Origin: Prodigiosinella confusarubida
Lineage (GTDB): Bacteria > Pseudomonadota > Gammaproteobacteria > Enterobacterales > Enterobacteriaceae
Direction: 5' to 3'
Assembly (NCBI RefSeq): GCF_002847015.1
Contig: NZ_CP025085.1
Coordinates: 1 to 64,000, forward strand
DNA length: 64,000 nt
A program made the translations under genes and the position numbers. The notes beneath the pieces are model-generated. The model searched no databases, had not been told where the DNA came from, and saw only the letters and a program-made list of their open reading frames with translations. Of this stretch, positions 9,002 to 16,490 are shown piece by piece. The first letter of the stretch is position 1, and every line of letters begins with the position of its first letter.

Positions 9002-10336
9002 CTATTTACGATGCAGTTCTTGTAACCGACCACACTGCTGCCGCATACCATCAAACACACATTCCGCAAGCTCTGGTGGAAACGACTCCGGCAACAACGC
9101 AGATACACGTTCAATAACCTCAGGTGTTCTGGATATAATTTCATCCATCATGGATTCAACCTGTACTCTGCCCAGACCGGTTAATTCACCCTGCTTGATC
9201 CAATGCCGCCGTTGAATTCTGTGCAGGTGGTAATAATTACTGCTACCGCGAACTGCCATTGCCAGTTTGCACTTCTGCCAGGAAATATGGTTATTATCAG
9301 GACCAATGACTGGCCATACCGATAAAACATCATAAAGAGGCGTAAGGTGATAATGACCTTGTGGCTCAATAGCGATACTGAAATTTTTGGCATGTCCATC
9401 AGTGGCCGCTATCAGCCAGAAAATAATTTGCGCCATGAAGAACAACGCTTTGTCCCGTTCAGCCTGGTCTGAATGACTCAGTATGGCCATAATATCGGAA
9501 ATACTCGGCCCACCATCAGACTGGTATTTTCGTAGTGGAGAAACACCCAGAGCTTGACACATATCCTCTTGTGGCAAGCGAACGATCCATTGCCGATCGC
9601 CCGACCATCTCCTGTCAAAACGCTCAACAACCAGTGCCTTCTGCTCTTCAAACTGCGCAATCCGCGTTTTTGCAACCGGGACCCCATACGCCTCAAGAAT
9701 CAAAGAACATAGCCATTCATTTTCAACCGACGTGCTCATATTCGCTTGCATATTACCAACCAGCCCGAGTGGTAACTTGAAAATATGCGTCGTTGGGGTA
9801 CTGCCTTCTGGCAAACACCATTGTTCTTCATGCCACAGTAAAGCCGTTTTTTCCTGCGCACCGGCAATTGATAAGCGCAAATCATCAGTATCGCCCTGCC
9901 GACCAGGCAATAAAGCTGCCGTGATATTACGCAATCTTGCGGCTATCTCTGCTTCAGAAAGCGGGCGATGGTTTATGGAGAATAAATCCGTGGGCTCTTC
10001 ATCAACATTCAGTAACTGTATTGCGCCAACACAGTCTTTTCCCAACTCAGCCAGCAGATCAAAAGGCTCAAGACTTGCTGCTTGGTAACGCATTGCCAAA
10101 CGCCTGCGAATGCCTTCGCTGTCAGGCAATAAATTATCAAAATAGTCACGTACTACGTTGCCGCGCCAAAGCTGATTACCGGGGGTGAAAAGCAAAGAGA
10201 GCGATAAAGGTCTTCCCTGTTCATCAGCAATCCATTCCGGAAGATATTGCAACCTATCTTCACCTCTGGCCTTTCCCCAGAATCCAACCTGGATCCCGTT
10301 CATCCATATCGCTAAACGCTGTTGTGTACGACGCAT
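9002..10336 (-). CDS. hipA: HipA serine/threonine kinase toxin
   Basis: Toxin of a type II toxin-antitoxin pair. HipA of E. coli phosphorylates glutamyl-tRNA synthetase and triggers growth arrest and persistence. This protein (444 residues against 440) keeps FFDNLLPDS-like FDNLLPDS, the regulatory serine at Ser156 in LSIAGAQEKTA (Ser150 in E. coli), VVERFDRRW, LPQEDMCQ, catalytic Asp313 in ATDGHAKNFS and metal-binding Asp336 in TPLYDV. It therefore appears active. It follows hipB with 4 bases between the genes, so the pair is one operon. It is located in island 1 of the leuX array. Confidence 0.93.
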   Translation of the reverse strand: MRRTQQRLAIWMNGIQVGFWGKARGEDRLQYLPEWIADEQGRPLSLSLLFTPGNQLWRGNVVRDYFDNLLPDSEGIRRRLAMRYQAASLEPFDLLAELGKDCVGAIQLLNVDEEPTDLFSINHRPLSEAEIAARLRNITAALLPGRQGDTDDLRLSIAGAQEKTALLWHEEQWCLPEGSTPTTHIFKLPLGLVGNMQANMSTSVENEWLCSLILEAYGVPVAKTRIAQFEEQKALVVERFDRRWSGDRQWIVRLPQEDMCQALGVSPLRKYQSDGGPSISDIMAILSHSDQAERDKALFFMAQIIFWLIAATDGHAKNFSIAIEPQGHYHLTPLYDVLSVWPVIGPDNNHISWQKCKLAMAVRGSSNYYHLHRIQRRHWIKQGELTGLGRVQVESMMDEIISRTPEVIERVSALLPESFPPELAECVFDGMRQQCGRLQELHRK

Positions 10337-10340
10337 ATCA

Positions 10341-10646
10341 TCACCATTTTTCCCGTCGGGTAGGGGAATCTATTGGCTTTTCTCCCCCTTCCATGGTTGA
10401 AGATGACGCAGAGAAGAGCTCCCTTGGTTCAGAAGAGAGCACCACTTCAACCCCCAGTACAGTAAACACCTTAAACAAGCGCTCAATGCTGGCACTTCCA
10501 GGGTTTGCTTCCAGACGGGCATAGGTTTGCTGTGTTACACCTAGCCTTTCAGACACGTCTTTTTGCGTCAGTCCATTAGCTTTGCGAAAGCCAATCAGCA
10601 ATGGACGCAGCTGATTCAAGGTTTTCAATGGATAAACAGTATTCAT
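10341..10646 (-). CDS. hipB: HipB antitoxin, XRE-type DNA-binding repressor
   Basis: Antitoxin and operon repressor of HipA. It has 101 residues with an XRE helix-turn-helix at about residues 25-70 (LTQKDVSERLGVTQQTYARLE) and the short beta-strand segment typical of HipB dimers (GVEVVLSS). The C-terminal tail of about 25 residues (to RREKW) is somewhat longer than in E. coli HipB. Upstream lie four regularly spaced TATAAGCTGT-type elements, likely its operators. Confidence 0.92.
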   Translation of the reverse strand: MNTVYPLKTLNQLRPLLIGFRKANGLTQKDVSERLGVTQQTYARLEANPGSASIERLFKVFTVLGVEVVLSSEPRELFSASSSTMEGGEKPIDSPTRREKW

Positions 10647-10682
10647 AAGGCACTTACCATTGTTTTAGATGCTTATACATAC

Positions 10683-10774
10683 TATAAGCTGTTTTTTAAA
10701 AAACACACCCTATAAGCTGTAAACACAAAATACATCAAATAAGCTGTAAAATGATAAAACAGCTTATATGCTGT
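10683..10774. promoter_or_regulatory. Phased operator array upstream of hipBA
   Basis: TATAAGCTGT occurs at 10683-10692 and 10711-10720, and AATAAGCTGT at 10738-10747. The 16-base palindrome ACAGCTTATATGCTGT is at 10759-10774, whose last element starts about 28 bases after the third. The steps of 27-28 bases and the immediate position upstream of hipB suggest cooperative HipB operators, as in the multi-operator hip promoter of E. coli. The sequence itself differs from the E. coli TATCC-N8-GGATA operator. Confidence 0.7.
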
Positions 10775-10794
10775 AAAAAGGTAAGATTCTAATG

Positions 10795-10908
10795 ATGGAA
10801 AACGATCTGGCGGAAATGATACTTGGGTATAATGAGCAGCAGGAAAATCATCTACATACGAAAAATGAGCGTCAGCCCCTCCCAAAAAGGGGCTGGCGCG
10901 GCGCTTAA
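10795..10908 (+). CDS. Possible 37-residue ORF, duplicated at 12490-12603
   Basis: Encodes a 37-residue peptide from MENDLAEMILGYNEQQ to a basic end PKRGWRGA. The same reading frame is kept in the second copy at 12490-12603 (starting TTG), with only a few substitutions. It begins 20 bases beyond the hipB operators, divergent from hipB, with a weak AAGG upstream. CAGCCCCT/AGGGGCTG (10873-10895) forms a hairpin inside the 3' end. It may be a real small gene or the 3' end of a lost island gene. Function is not recognised. Confidence 0.3.
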   Translation: MENDLAEMILGYNEQQENHLHTKNERQPLPKRGWRGA

Positions 10909-10952
10909 TACATATGCTTTTGATACAGGATACGCCCCTGTATTTCTATCGA

Positions 10953-11114
10953 TTATGCTTGCTTCAGTCTGACGATAAACGCCTGCATATCAGCGGGATT
11001 TACAACACGCCCAGCATCAACATCGGCAAGTCCCTGTAAGACTCTCTGATGACGCTGTTCTGCCTTTTCAATCAGAGAAGTAAGCGCTACAGTTGATTTT
11101 TTCGTTTTTTTCAT
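10953..11114 (-). CDS. Truncated ParD/CopG-type antitoxin, C-terminal half only
   Basis: Encodes 53 residues from MKKTKKSTVALTSLIEK to QAFIVRLKQA. The stretch QRHQRVLQGLADVDAGRVV aligns closely with QRILKGLADVDTGKVV of the intact antitoxin at 16133-16381. It lacks the N-terminal ribbon-helix-helix that binds DNA. AGGGA about 7 bases before the ATG could allow translation. No toxin gene adjoins it. It is either a remnant of a ParDE pair or a solitary toxin-binding peptide; a second, frameshifted copy is at 12648-12805. Confidence 0.5.
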   Translation of the reverse strand: MKKTKKSTVALTSLIEKAEQRHQRVLQGLADVDAGRVVNPADMQAFIVRLKQA

Positions 11115-11132
11115 CGCTAAGTCCCTAATGAA

Positions 11133-11290
11133 TCAAGTATTTTTAAACTCATACGGCACCACACACTCTTCCTGATTAGCATCCAGATAATCCGCCCACC
11201 ATTGCAGCATTACAGGCCATGCGCGTCCGCGAGTTTATAGGCTTTCTCGCGGAGCTTGGCGGTGCGGGCAACAATGTCAGTCAGCACCAT
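11133..11290 (-). pseudogene. P4-type integrase remnant with internal deletion (island 1)
   Basis: The first 26 codons (MVLTDIVARTAK ... LADAHGL) are joined directly to the last part of an integrase (MLQWWADYLDAN ... VVPYEFKNT), with a stop codon at the junction. Compared with the copy at 12824-14079, about 1.1 kb is missing between points equal to 12902 and 14001. The catalytic Arg-His-Arg-Tyr region is lost, so island 1 cannot excise by itself. Confidence 0.85.
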
Positions 11291-11511
11291 AATTTGGAGG
11301 GACAACTTATAATCGAAATGAATTGCTCCTCACCTTGCTCCCCAAATCATCTGGATGTCAATGGACGAAGAAAGACCACTGTGGATAAAACAGACAAAAT
11401 AACAGAGAGGGAAATGAAATTAAAATCTTTATTTTACAGATAGATATTGACGTTACTGGACGATTACGGACATAAAAAAAGCCACCCGAAGGTGACTTAA
11501 TTTTCATACAA

Positions 11512-11532
11512 TGGTGCGAAGGCTGTACTCGT
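11512..11532. repeat. Degenerate att site 1 (tRNA-Leu 3'-end copy)
   Basis: TGGTGCGAAGGC followed by TGTACTCG resembles the leuX 3' end at 34303-34325 (TGGTGCCGAAGGC then CGGACTCG), with one base missing and two changes. The flank TTTTCATACAA is shared with att site 2. It lies just outside the island 1 integrase remnant and marks the island 1/island 2 junction. Confidence 0.6.
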
Positions 11533-11697
11533 TCATTGGTGCGTGACGACATGCGGGCAATGGGCTTTGATGTGAACAAGAAGTTCACACGCTGGCTGGA
11601 CAAGCTGGAAAAAGATGGCCTGATCGCCTTTGAGGGGGAACGGATTACGCCGTTATCACAACGGAATAAGGTGGGGGAAGCCGTGATCCCTGAGTAA
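11524..11697 (+). pseudogene. C-terminal fragment of an element helicase/replication protein
   Basis: An open frame without a start reads CTRSLVRDDMRAMGFDVNKK then FTRWLDKLEKDGLIAFEGE and ends at TAA 11695. This looks like the winged-helix tail of RepA-type helicases of integrative elements, the part missing from the fragment at 8488-8841. It starts right at att site 1, so it is the truncated distal end of island 2. The family assignment is from recollection. Confidence 0.5.
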
Positions 11698-11744
11698 GTG
11701 GGGGGGATGGTTTGCTAATGTTTTACTCTGCCGACACACTCTAA

Positions 11745-11780
11745 ATATAACATTTGAGTTATTATAACCTATGAGTTATA
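11745..11780. promoter_or_regulatory. Tandem operators before the HigBA-like pair
   Basis: Two 18-base units in tandem, 11745-11762 and 11763-11780, share the pattern ATAAC-N4/5-GAGTTAT, each an imperfect inverted repeat. They end 24 bases before the toxin start, so they are good candidates for autorepression by the antitoxin. Confidence 0.6.
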
Positions 11781-11804
11781 TTCCCCATTAAGAAGGGGAC
11801 TGAC

Positions 11805-12125
11805 ATGTATGAATTGATTTTTCACCCCGAAGCTGCAAACGAAATTTATGGCCTCGAACCTGTTATGCAGGCAAAAGCGCTTAAAGGGCTTGAAAAACTT
11901 GAAGCTAAAGGGCCCGAGCTAAGATATCCAGACACGGATATCATTGAAGCTGGATTATTTGAGCTACGGGTTGGTAGAAAAGACATAAGCAGAACGTTTT
12001 TTGCTTACGCAAAAGGACGTAAGATCTATATTTTAAGGACGTTCGTAAAGAAAACCCCTAAGACCCCGAAAGCTGAAATAGCGCTGGCAAAGTCAAGATG
12101 GGAGGAACTGAAAGATGGCAGTTAA
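11805..12125 (+). CDS. RelE/HigB-type toxin (phage Gp49-like)
   Basis: Probable mRNA-interferase toxin of 106 residues. The fold-typical segments are FHPEAANEI, a central LRYPDTDIIEAGLFELRVG, and the late strand KIYILRTFVKKTPKTP, which matches the family ending with Phe-x-Lys-Lys-xx-Lys-Thr-Pro. It precedes and overlaps its antitoxin by 11 bases, the toxin-first order of higBA. SD AAGAAGGGG is at about 11791-11799. Active-site basic residues in the last third are retained, so it is likely functional. Confidence 0.85.
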   Translation: MYELIFHPEAANEIYGLEPVMQAKALKGLEKLEAKGPELRYPDTDIIEAGLFELRVGRKDISRTFFAYAKGRKIYILRTFVKKTPKTPKAEIALAKSRWEELKDGS

Positions 12126-12399
12126 AGGTATCAACTTCTCTGAAGTTAAAGAGAAAGCGCTTTCTAATCATGAAGTTAAAAAAGCGTATGAGGACGAAAC
12201 TCAAGAAGAAGCGCTTCGCGCTGTTCTGATCGAAATGAAGTCCAAATCAGGTCTGACAAGTACAGAGATCGCAGCTCGCATGGGTGTAAGCCAACCTGCG
12301 GTGAGCCGCCTTGAGAGAAATGTTTCCAGTGCCAGTATCTCAACCTTACAACGATATGCCGCTGCTTGCGGGATGCAACTTAAGCTGTCACTGGGTTAA
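12115..12399 (+). CDS. XRE-family antitoxin (HigA-like)
   Basis: Antitoxin partner of the preceding toxin, 94 residues. The N-terminal third is charged and probably binds the toxin. An XRE helix-turn-helix follows at about residues 45-85 (LTSTEIAARMGVSQPAVSRLE), ending MQLKLSLG. Its start codon lies inside the toxin gene, giving translational coupling. It presumably binds the tandem operators at 11745-11780. Confidence 0.87.
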   Translation: MAVKGINFSEVKEKALSNHEVKKAYEDETQEEALRAVLIEMKSKSGLTSTEIAARMGVSQPAVSRLERNVSSASISTLQRYAAACGMQLKLSLG

Positions 12400-12647
12400 G
12401 ATTAGCGCGGTATCCACACGCCGGATTTTGAGCAGGCCTGCCGGTTAGCATCGGTGCTACACGTTCCGGCTTGCTACTTCTTCTATACATTGGAAAACGA
12501 TCTGGCAAAAATGATACTTGGGTATGATGAGCAGCAGGAAAATCATCTACATACGAAAAATGAGCGTCAGCCCCTCCCAAAAAGGGGCTGGCGCGGCGCT
12601 TAATACATATGCTTTTGGTACAGGATACGCCCCTGTATTTCTATCGA

Positions 12648-12805
12648 TTATGCTTGCTTCAGTCTGGCGATAAACGCCTGTATATCAGCGTAATTTACAA
12701 CACGCCCAGCATCAGCATCGTCAAGTCCCTGTAAGACCCTCTGATGACGCTGTTCTTCTTTAATCAGAGAAGTGAGCGCTACCGTTGGTTTTTCCGTTTT
12801 TTCAT
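12648..12805 (-). pseudogene. Frameshifted ParD-like antitoxin fragment (second copy)
   Basis: Homologous to 10953-11114, but the distance from ATG to stop is not a multiple of three. The 5' frame hits a stop after MKKRKNQR, and the C-terminal sequence QRHQRVLQGLDDADAGRVV continues in another frame to RLKQA. It has no toxin partner. Confidence 0.6.
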
Positions 12806-12823
12806 CGCTAACCCCCTAATGAA

Positions 12824-14079
12824 TCAGATATTTTTAAACTCATACGGCACCACATACTCATCCCGATTGGCATCCAGATAATCCGCCCACCATTGCAGCA
12901 TTAGCCTACGCTCATCCAGATGTTCCGCTTTGTGGATATAGGCAGCACGGACGCCGTTGCGTTCCTGATGGCTCATCTGGCGCTCTACCGCATCCCGTGA
13001 CCACTGCCCAGACTCAATTAATGCGCTACAGGCCATGGTGCGGAAGCCATGTCCGCAAACTTCAGTGGTGGTGTCATAGCCCATTGCCCGCAATGCATTG
13101 TTGATGGTGTTTTCACTCATAGCATTACTTGGGCAGTGTGCTCCGGGGAAGACAAATTCATAGTTACCGCTGATCGCTTTAACTTCTTTCAACAATGCTA
13201 AAGCCTGTTTAGATAGAGGCACCAGATGTTCAGTACCCATTTTCGATCCCCGATGAGAATGCTTCACACCAGGAACTGGCTCACGTTTTGGGGGTATCGT
13301 CCACATAGCACGTTTAAAATCAAATTCCGGCCAGCGGGCATAGCGTACTCGCTGGAGCGGATAAAAACGCACAGCGTGAGTTTTAAGGCCAGTCTGGTTA
13401 ACGCCCGCCCTTTGTGGCGTTCTATCCTTGCCAGAAAATCCGGCAGTTTATTCAGCTTCAGGGCTGGCCGATGAGTGGCCTTGGGCGCGGCTATCGCGCC
13501 GGAGAGGTCTTGCGCGGGGTTGCGCTCTATCAGATCATTTTGCACCGCGTAGCGCATAATATCGGTGACGCGCTGGCGCAACCGTGACGCCAAATCAAGA
13601 TGGCCGTTTTGTTCCACGATTTTAAGCGGTTCAAGCAGGTCTTTAGTTTTCAGTTCGGCAATGTGGCGATGCCCGATAGCAGGCAGAATATTACGTTCCA
13701 TATCACGCCATACCCGTCCGTCGTGCGTTTCTGACCACTTATTCTGGCTAACATACCAGTGCCAGTCTTTTGCTACCTTCTCAAAGGTATTCAGCGCAAT
13801 CTGCGCCTGCGCTTTTTCTTCTTCGCGCTTTTCCGTTGGGTGGATGCCCTCCAACAGCAGCAATCGTATCTCATCACGCTTCTCTCGAGCCTTCGCCAGC
13901 GAGACCAGCGGATAGGCACCGAACGCAATCCGGCTTTCCTTACCTTCAAAGCGATATTTGAGATACCAGCGCTTAGAGCCGTTAGGACTCACCAAAAGAT
14001 ACAGGCCATGCACGTCCGCGAGTTTATAGGCTTTCTCGCGGAGCTTGGCGGTGCGGGCAACAATGTCAGTCAGCACCAT
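12824..14079 (-). pseudogene. P4-type tyrosine integrase with a single-base frameshift (island 2)
   Basis: The 5' part (MVLTDIVARTAKLREK to CVFIRSSE) and the 3' part (YARWPEFDF to YEFKNI) together make a full integrase of about 418 residues. Near 13346 the coding strand has GAG-TACGCTATGCC where GAG-CTACGCTATGCC is expected, so one C is missing and the reading frame breaks exactly at the first catalytic-arginine box. Downstream boxes HGFRTMACS and the Tyr in RAAYIHKAEHL are intact. A sequencing error is possible. This gene is adjacent to att site 2. Confidence 0.85.
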
Positions 14080-14300
14080 AATTTGGAGGGACAACTTATA
14101 ATCGAAATGAATTGCCCCTCACCTTGCTCCCCGAATCATCTGGATGTCAATGGACGAAGAAAGACCACTGTGGATAAAACAGACAATCCGCCCAGACAAT
14201 AAAATCAGATTAAATCGTTATTTAACAATGATATATGGAAGCCAGTGGACGATAGCGGACATGAAAAAAGCCCCCCTAAGGTGACTTGACTTTCATACAA

Positions 14301-14321
14301 TGGTGCGAAGGCCGGACCGAA
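14301..14321. repeat. att site 2, left end of island 3
   Basis: TGGTGCGAAGGCCGGAC then CGAA matches the leuX 3' end (34303-34325) except for two single-base gaps. It lies about 220 bases outside the island 2 integrase, the same arrangement as leuX outside the island 3 integrase. It is the best candidate for the attL of island 3. Confidence 0.75.
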
Positions 14322-14376
14322 TTTTATGACGTAATTAACTGATAAATATAATTTTAAAAACCAGTTATATCATGTT

Positions 14377-14398
14377 GTATACTCACATATATACTCAG
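14377..14398. promoter_or_regulatory. Arm-type motif inside the left end of island 3
   Basis: GTATACTCAC followed directly by ATATATACTCAG. The same two words, ATATATACTCGG and CTATACTCAC, recur at 34156-34180 in the opposite order upstream of the integrase. They probably are integrase or excisionase binding sites, or promoter operators. No other pair was noticed. Confidence 0.5.
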
Positions 14399-14434
14399 CT
14401 TTATTAATTTTAAAATACTATAAAAATCAATTAA

Positions 14435-15241
14435 TTAAACTTCTTCATCGTCATCTTCAACAGGCTCCAGCACATCAAGAGCGACCTTCACCATGGCGAT
14501 GGAACCTATACGGATAAAAGCATCTTCGCCGTCAGCATCGGCTATCACATAGCGTGCTGTTTTTTCCGGCCCAGATTCCAACATATCAAAGAACCCACCT
14601 AACTGGCCGAGAGCCCCTGTGTTTTCATCCTCAGGTTCATCCGATTCAACACTCAGTCCGATAACTGGGCCGCCATTTTCCAGCGTAATGCAGACATTAT
14701 AATAGAAATCCTCATCCCCATGCTCATCTCCATCACCGTAAATAGGAGTAAGTGCTTCAAACAGGAACTGGTGAAATGCCACTTCGCGGGTATTTAACGC
14801 ATAGCAATACTGGTCTGAATAGAACACAAAAAAGCGCTCTATCTCTGGATCTGTTTTCTCTTGAAAATAGGAAAAGAATCGACGCTTATCAGCCGCAGAT
14901 ATTGGTAGCCAGAGCGGGTCTTGATGCCCTCGCAGATAGAGCTTCACAGACCAGATCCCGTTATCTATTTCAATGCCATTGGCTGCAAAACGATCCAATG
15001 CTTCATCAGTTTGAGTACGATAGGTTCGGAATTCTTTCAACACTTCGTCGCCGTCAGGAAACACTGCACTTAACGGCTTATTCAATACAGCACATATCGC
15101 CTGCGCCAAGCCTAGCTTTGCGGCAACTTTACCTGTCTCTATGCGTTGAATTTGCTGCTGACTGGTTCCCACCATGTCCGCCAGCCCACGCTGAGTGATG
15201 GATAGTTGGGTACGAAGCTGTTTGATCTTATTTTGCGACAT
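14435..15241 (-). CDS. XRE-family regulator with a long acidic C-terminal domain
   Basis: 268 residues. The N-terminal helix-turn-helix (about residues 5-60, RTQLSITQRGLADMVGTSQQ) is of the Cro/C1 type. The remaining 200 residues are an unrecognised domain rich in acid residues, ending EPVEDDDEEV, with DLYLRG-like VKLYLRGHQDPLWLP. It could sense a ligand or bind a partner protein. It is first inside att site 2, transcribed toward the island end, and probably controls island genes or itself. Confidence 0.7.
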   Translation of the reverse strand: MSQNKIKQLRTQLSITQRGLADMVGTSQQQIQRIETGKVAAKLGLAQAICAVLNKPLSAVFPDGDEVLKEFRTYRTQTDEALDRFAANGIEIDNGIWSVKLYLRGHQDPLWLPISAADKRRFFSYFQEKTDPEIERFFVFYSDQYCYALNTREVAFHQFLFEALTPIYGDGDEHGDEDFYYNVCITLENGGPVIGLSVESDEPEDENTGALGQLGGFFDMLESGPEKTARYVIADADGEDAFIRIGSIAMVKVALDVLEPVEDDDEEV

Positions 15242-15421
15242 AGTGCAATACCCTACATGAGATCGGCAAATACCATTAAAACACGTAATGGTGTTATAAA
15301 CACAAAATAAGGTTAAGCCGTGATCGTATTGCTGTTTCTACTGTGACAGCAAAAAGTAAGGCAGGGCTACACATTGTCGATAGCAGTAAGTGCAGTGAAG
15401 TAGAACGTCAACATACTCAAA

Positions 15422-15817
15422 TCATCCATTGAGGTTGCTGCTCCCTACGATAAGCACCCTTTTAAAACGCGATGAGGTTTCTATTTCCAGAGAGACTGGG
15501 ATCTGCGTGGACTTGCCGCTGTTATATGCTGCTGTTGCGCCAACGAAACGATAAGGTACATTTAAGCGATCCAGAACTTCAATAATCACGGCAGAAGACC
15601 CCCCTGGCGCAGCAGGCATAATGTTGCCGGTAATGCTGTTTCGACGAGCTTTGGTATATATCCCATAGCCTACCTTCAGCAACAACCCATCCTTAACCAG
15701 GCTACGTAACACTTTGCCAACTTGGCCATAGCTCCCAATATCTTTGAAGTCATCACGAGTAAAAACATAACGCTTTGAACGCTTCAGTCTGGACTGAATA
15801 CAATCTTTCGTCGTCAT
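15422..15817 (-). CDS. DUF6088 family protein (AbiEi-like winged helix)
   Basis: About 131 residues. The segment LRSLVKDGLLLKVGYGIYTK is the winged-helix typical of AbiEi-type antitoxins and DUF6088 proteins. It is followed by AYNSGKSTQIPVSLEIET and RFKRVLIVG, both characteristic of DUF6088. No AbiEii nucleotidyltransferase toxin adjoins it, so a toxin-antitoxin role is unproven. The ORF can start 12 bases earlier, but GGAG six bases before the ATG at 15817 favours that start. It lies upstream of the XRE regulator and downstream of parDE in the same orientation. Confidence 0.6.
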   Translation of the reverse strand: MTTKDCIQSRLKRSKRYVFTRDDFKDIGSYGQVGKVLRSLVKDGLLLKVGYGIYTKARRNSITGNIMPAAPGGSSAVIIEVLDRLNVPYRFVGATAAYNSGKSTQIPVSLEIETSSRFKRVLIVGSSNLNG

Positions 15818-15853
15818 GTACGTCTCCATGAAGATAATGGAAGAAAACCGAAA

Positions 15854-16129
15854 TCAGCGATCTTCCCTCGTATGCCAAAGATCGACAATATAAACAGCAT
15901 CATGCTGAATTTCATAGTGAACTTCATAATCATCAAACAGAATTTTTCTCACCTCGCGTGGTTCATACCTTGTCTGAGATACGCCGACTCGTGGATGGTC
16001 GGCAAGCCCTGTTGTTCCAATGATCAAGCGATCTAACACATCGTCAGCATGTTGCCGACTGTACTGACTGGCAAACCCATAGATACGTTCCAGGTCATCC
16101 TGTGCCTTTTGCGTCCAAAGTATTTCCAT
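15854..16129 (-). CDS. ParE-family toxin
   Basis: Toxin of a type II pair, 91 residues, RelE/ParE superfamily. Visible family features are WTQKAQDDLERIYGFASQYS at the N-terminus, TTGLADHPRVG in the middle, and the C-terminal strand-strand VYIVDLWHTREDR. ParE proteins inhibit DNA gyrase; RelE relatives cut mRNA. The sequence is closer to ParE, but the target cannot be read directly. It follows the antitoxin gene after 3 bases. Confidence 0.85.
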   Translation of the reverse strand: MEILWTQKAQDDLERIYGFASQYSRQHADDVLDRLIIGTTGLADHPRVGVSQTRYEPREVRKILFDDYEVHYEIQHDAVYIVDLWHTREDR

Positions 16130-16132
16130 TGA

Positions 16133-16381
16133 TTATGACTTTTTCAGTTTGTTGGCAAAGTCGATCACATCAGCATGGCTCACCACCTTCCCGGTATCGA
16201 CATCGGCAAGACCTTTCAAAATCCGCTGATGCCGCCGTTCTCTCTCTTCAATCATTGCGGTCAACGCTTCTTTAATCACCCAACTTTTGGATCTATCCAG
16301 TTCAATAGCCAGGCTTTCAACCGCAGCAGCAAGCTCGGCGGGTATCTGAGCACTGATCGTCTGTTTAGCTGGTTGTCCCAT
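16133..16381 (-). CDS. ParD/CopG-type ribbon-helix-helix antitoxin
   Basis: Antitoxin and probable autorepressor, 82 residues. The N-terminal ribbon-helix-helix reads TISAQIPAELAAAVESLA then DRSKSWVIKEALTAMI. The C-terminal toxin-binding part is HQRILKGLADVDTGKVV. Upstream in-frame codons at 16390 and 16387 exist, but AAGG spacing favours the ATG at 16381. Fragments of close relatives lie at 10953 and 12648. A palindrome at 16392-16422 directly upstream is the likely operator. Confidence 0.87.
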   Translation of the reverse strand: MGQPAKQTISAQIPAELAAAVESLAIELDRSKSWVIKEALTAMIEERERRHQRILKGLADVDTGKVVSHADVIDFANKLKKS

Positions 16382-16391
16382 TAGCATCACC

Positions 16392-16422
16392 TTTTAATAA
16401 AAGTTAATAACACTTATTAAAA
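16392..16422. promoter_or_regulatory. Palindromic operator before the ParDE-like operon
   Basis: TTTTAATAA and TTATTAAAA form the outer arms, with AAAGT/ACACT-like inner sequence around a short AT-rich centre. It begins about 10 bases before the antitoxin start, so occupation would block translation and transcription initiation. Confidence 0.6.
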
Positions 16423-16490
16423 TAGCACGATTTTGTTAGCGTCACTACCTGTGACAAGCACAACATCAGCATCCCTGCTACGTCATGAGA

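Larger units (their letters stand above)
12491..14186. repeat. Diverged direct duplication of 10796-11396
   Basis: The segment 10796-11396 reappears at 12491-14186 in the same order: the 37-codon ORF, the hairpin, the antitoxin C-terminal fragment, the integrase end, the integrase start, and the leader containing GTGGATAAAACAGACAA. The first copy lacks about 1.1 kb of integrase. Scattered substitutions show that the copies diverged after arising from related elements. Confidence 0.85.
14187..14434. other. Junction between islands 2 and 3
   Basis: No gene. It holds a tract AAAAAAGCCCCCCTAAGG that parallels the terminator position next to leuX, att site 2, and one arm-type motif. The rest is AT-rich. 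Confidence 0.5.
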
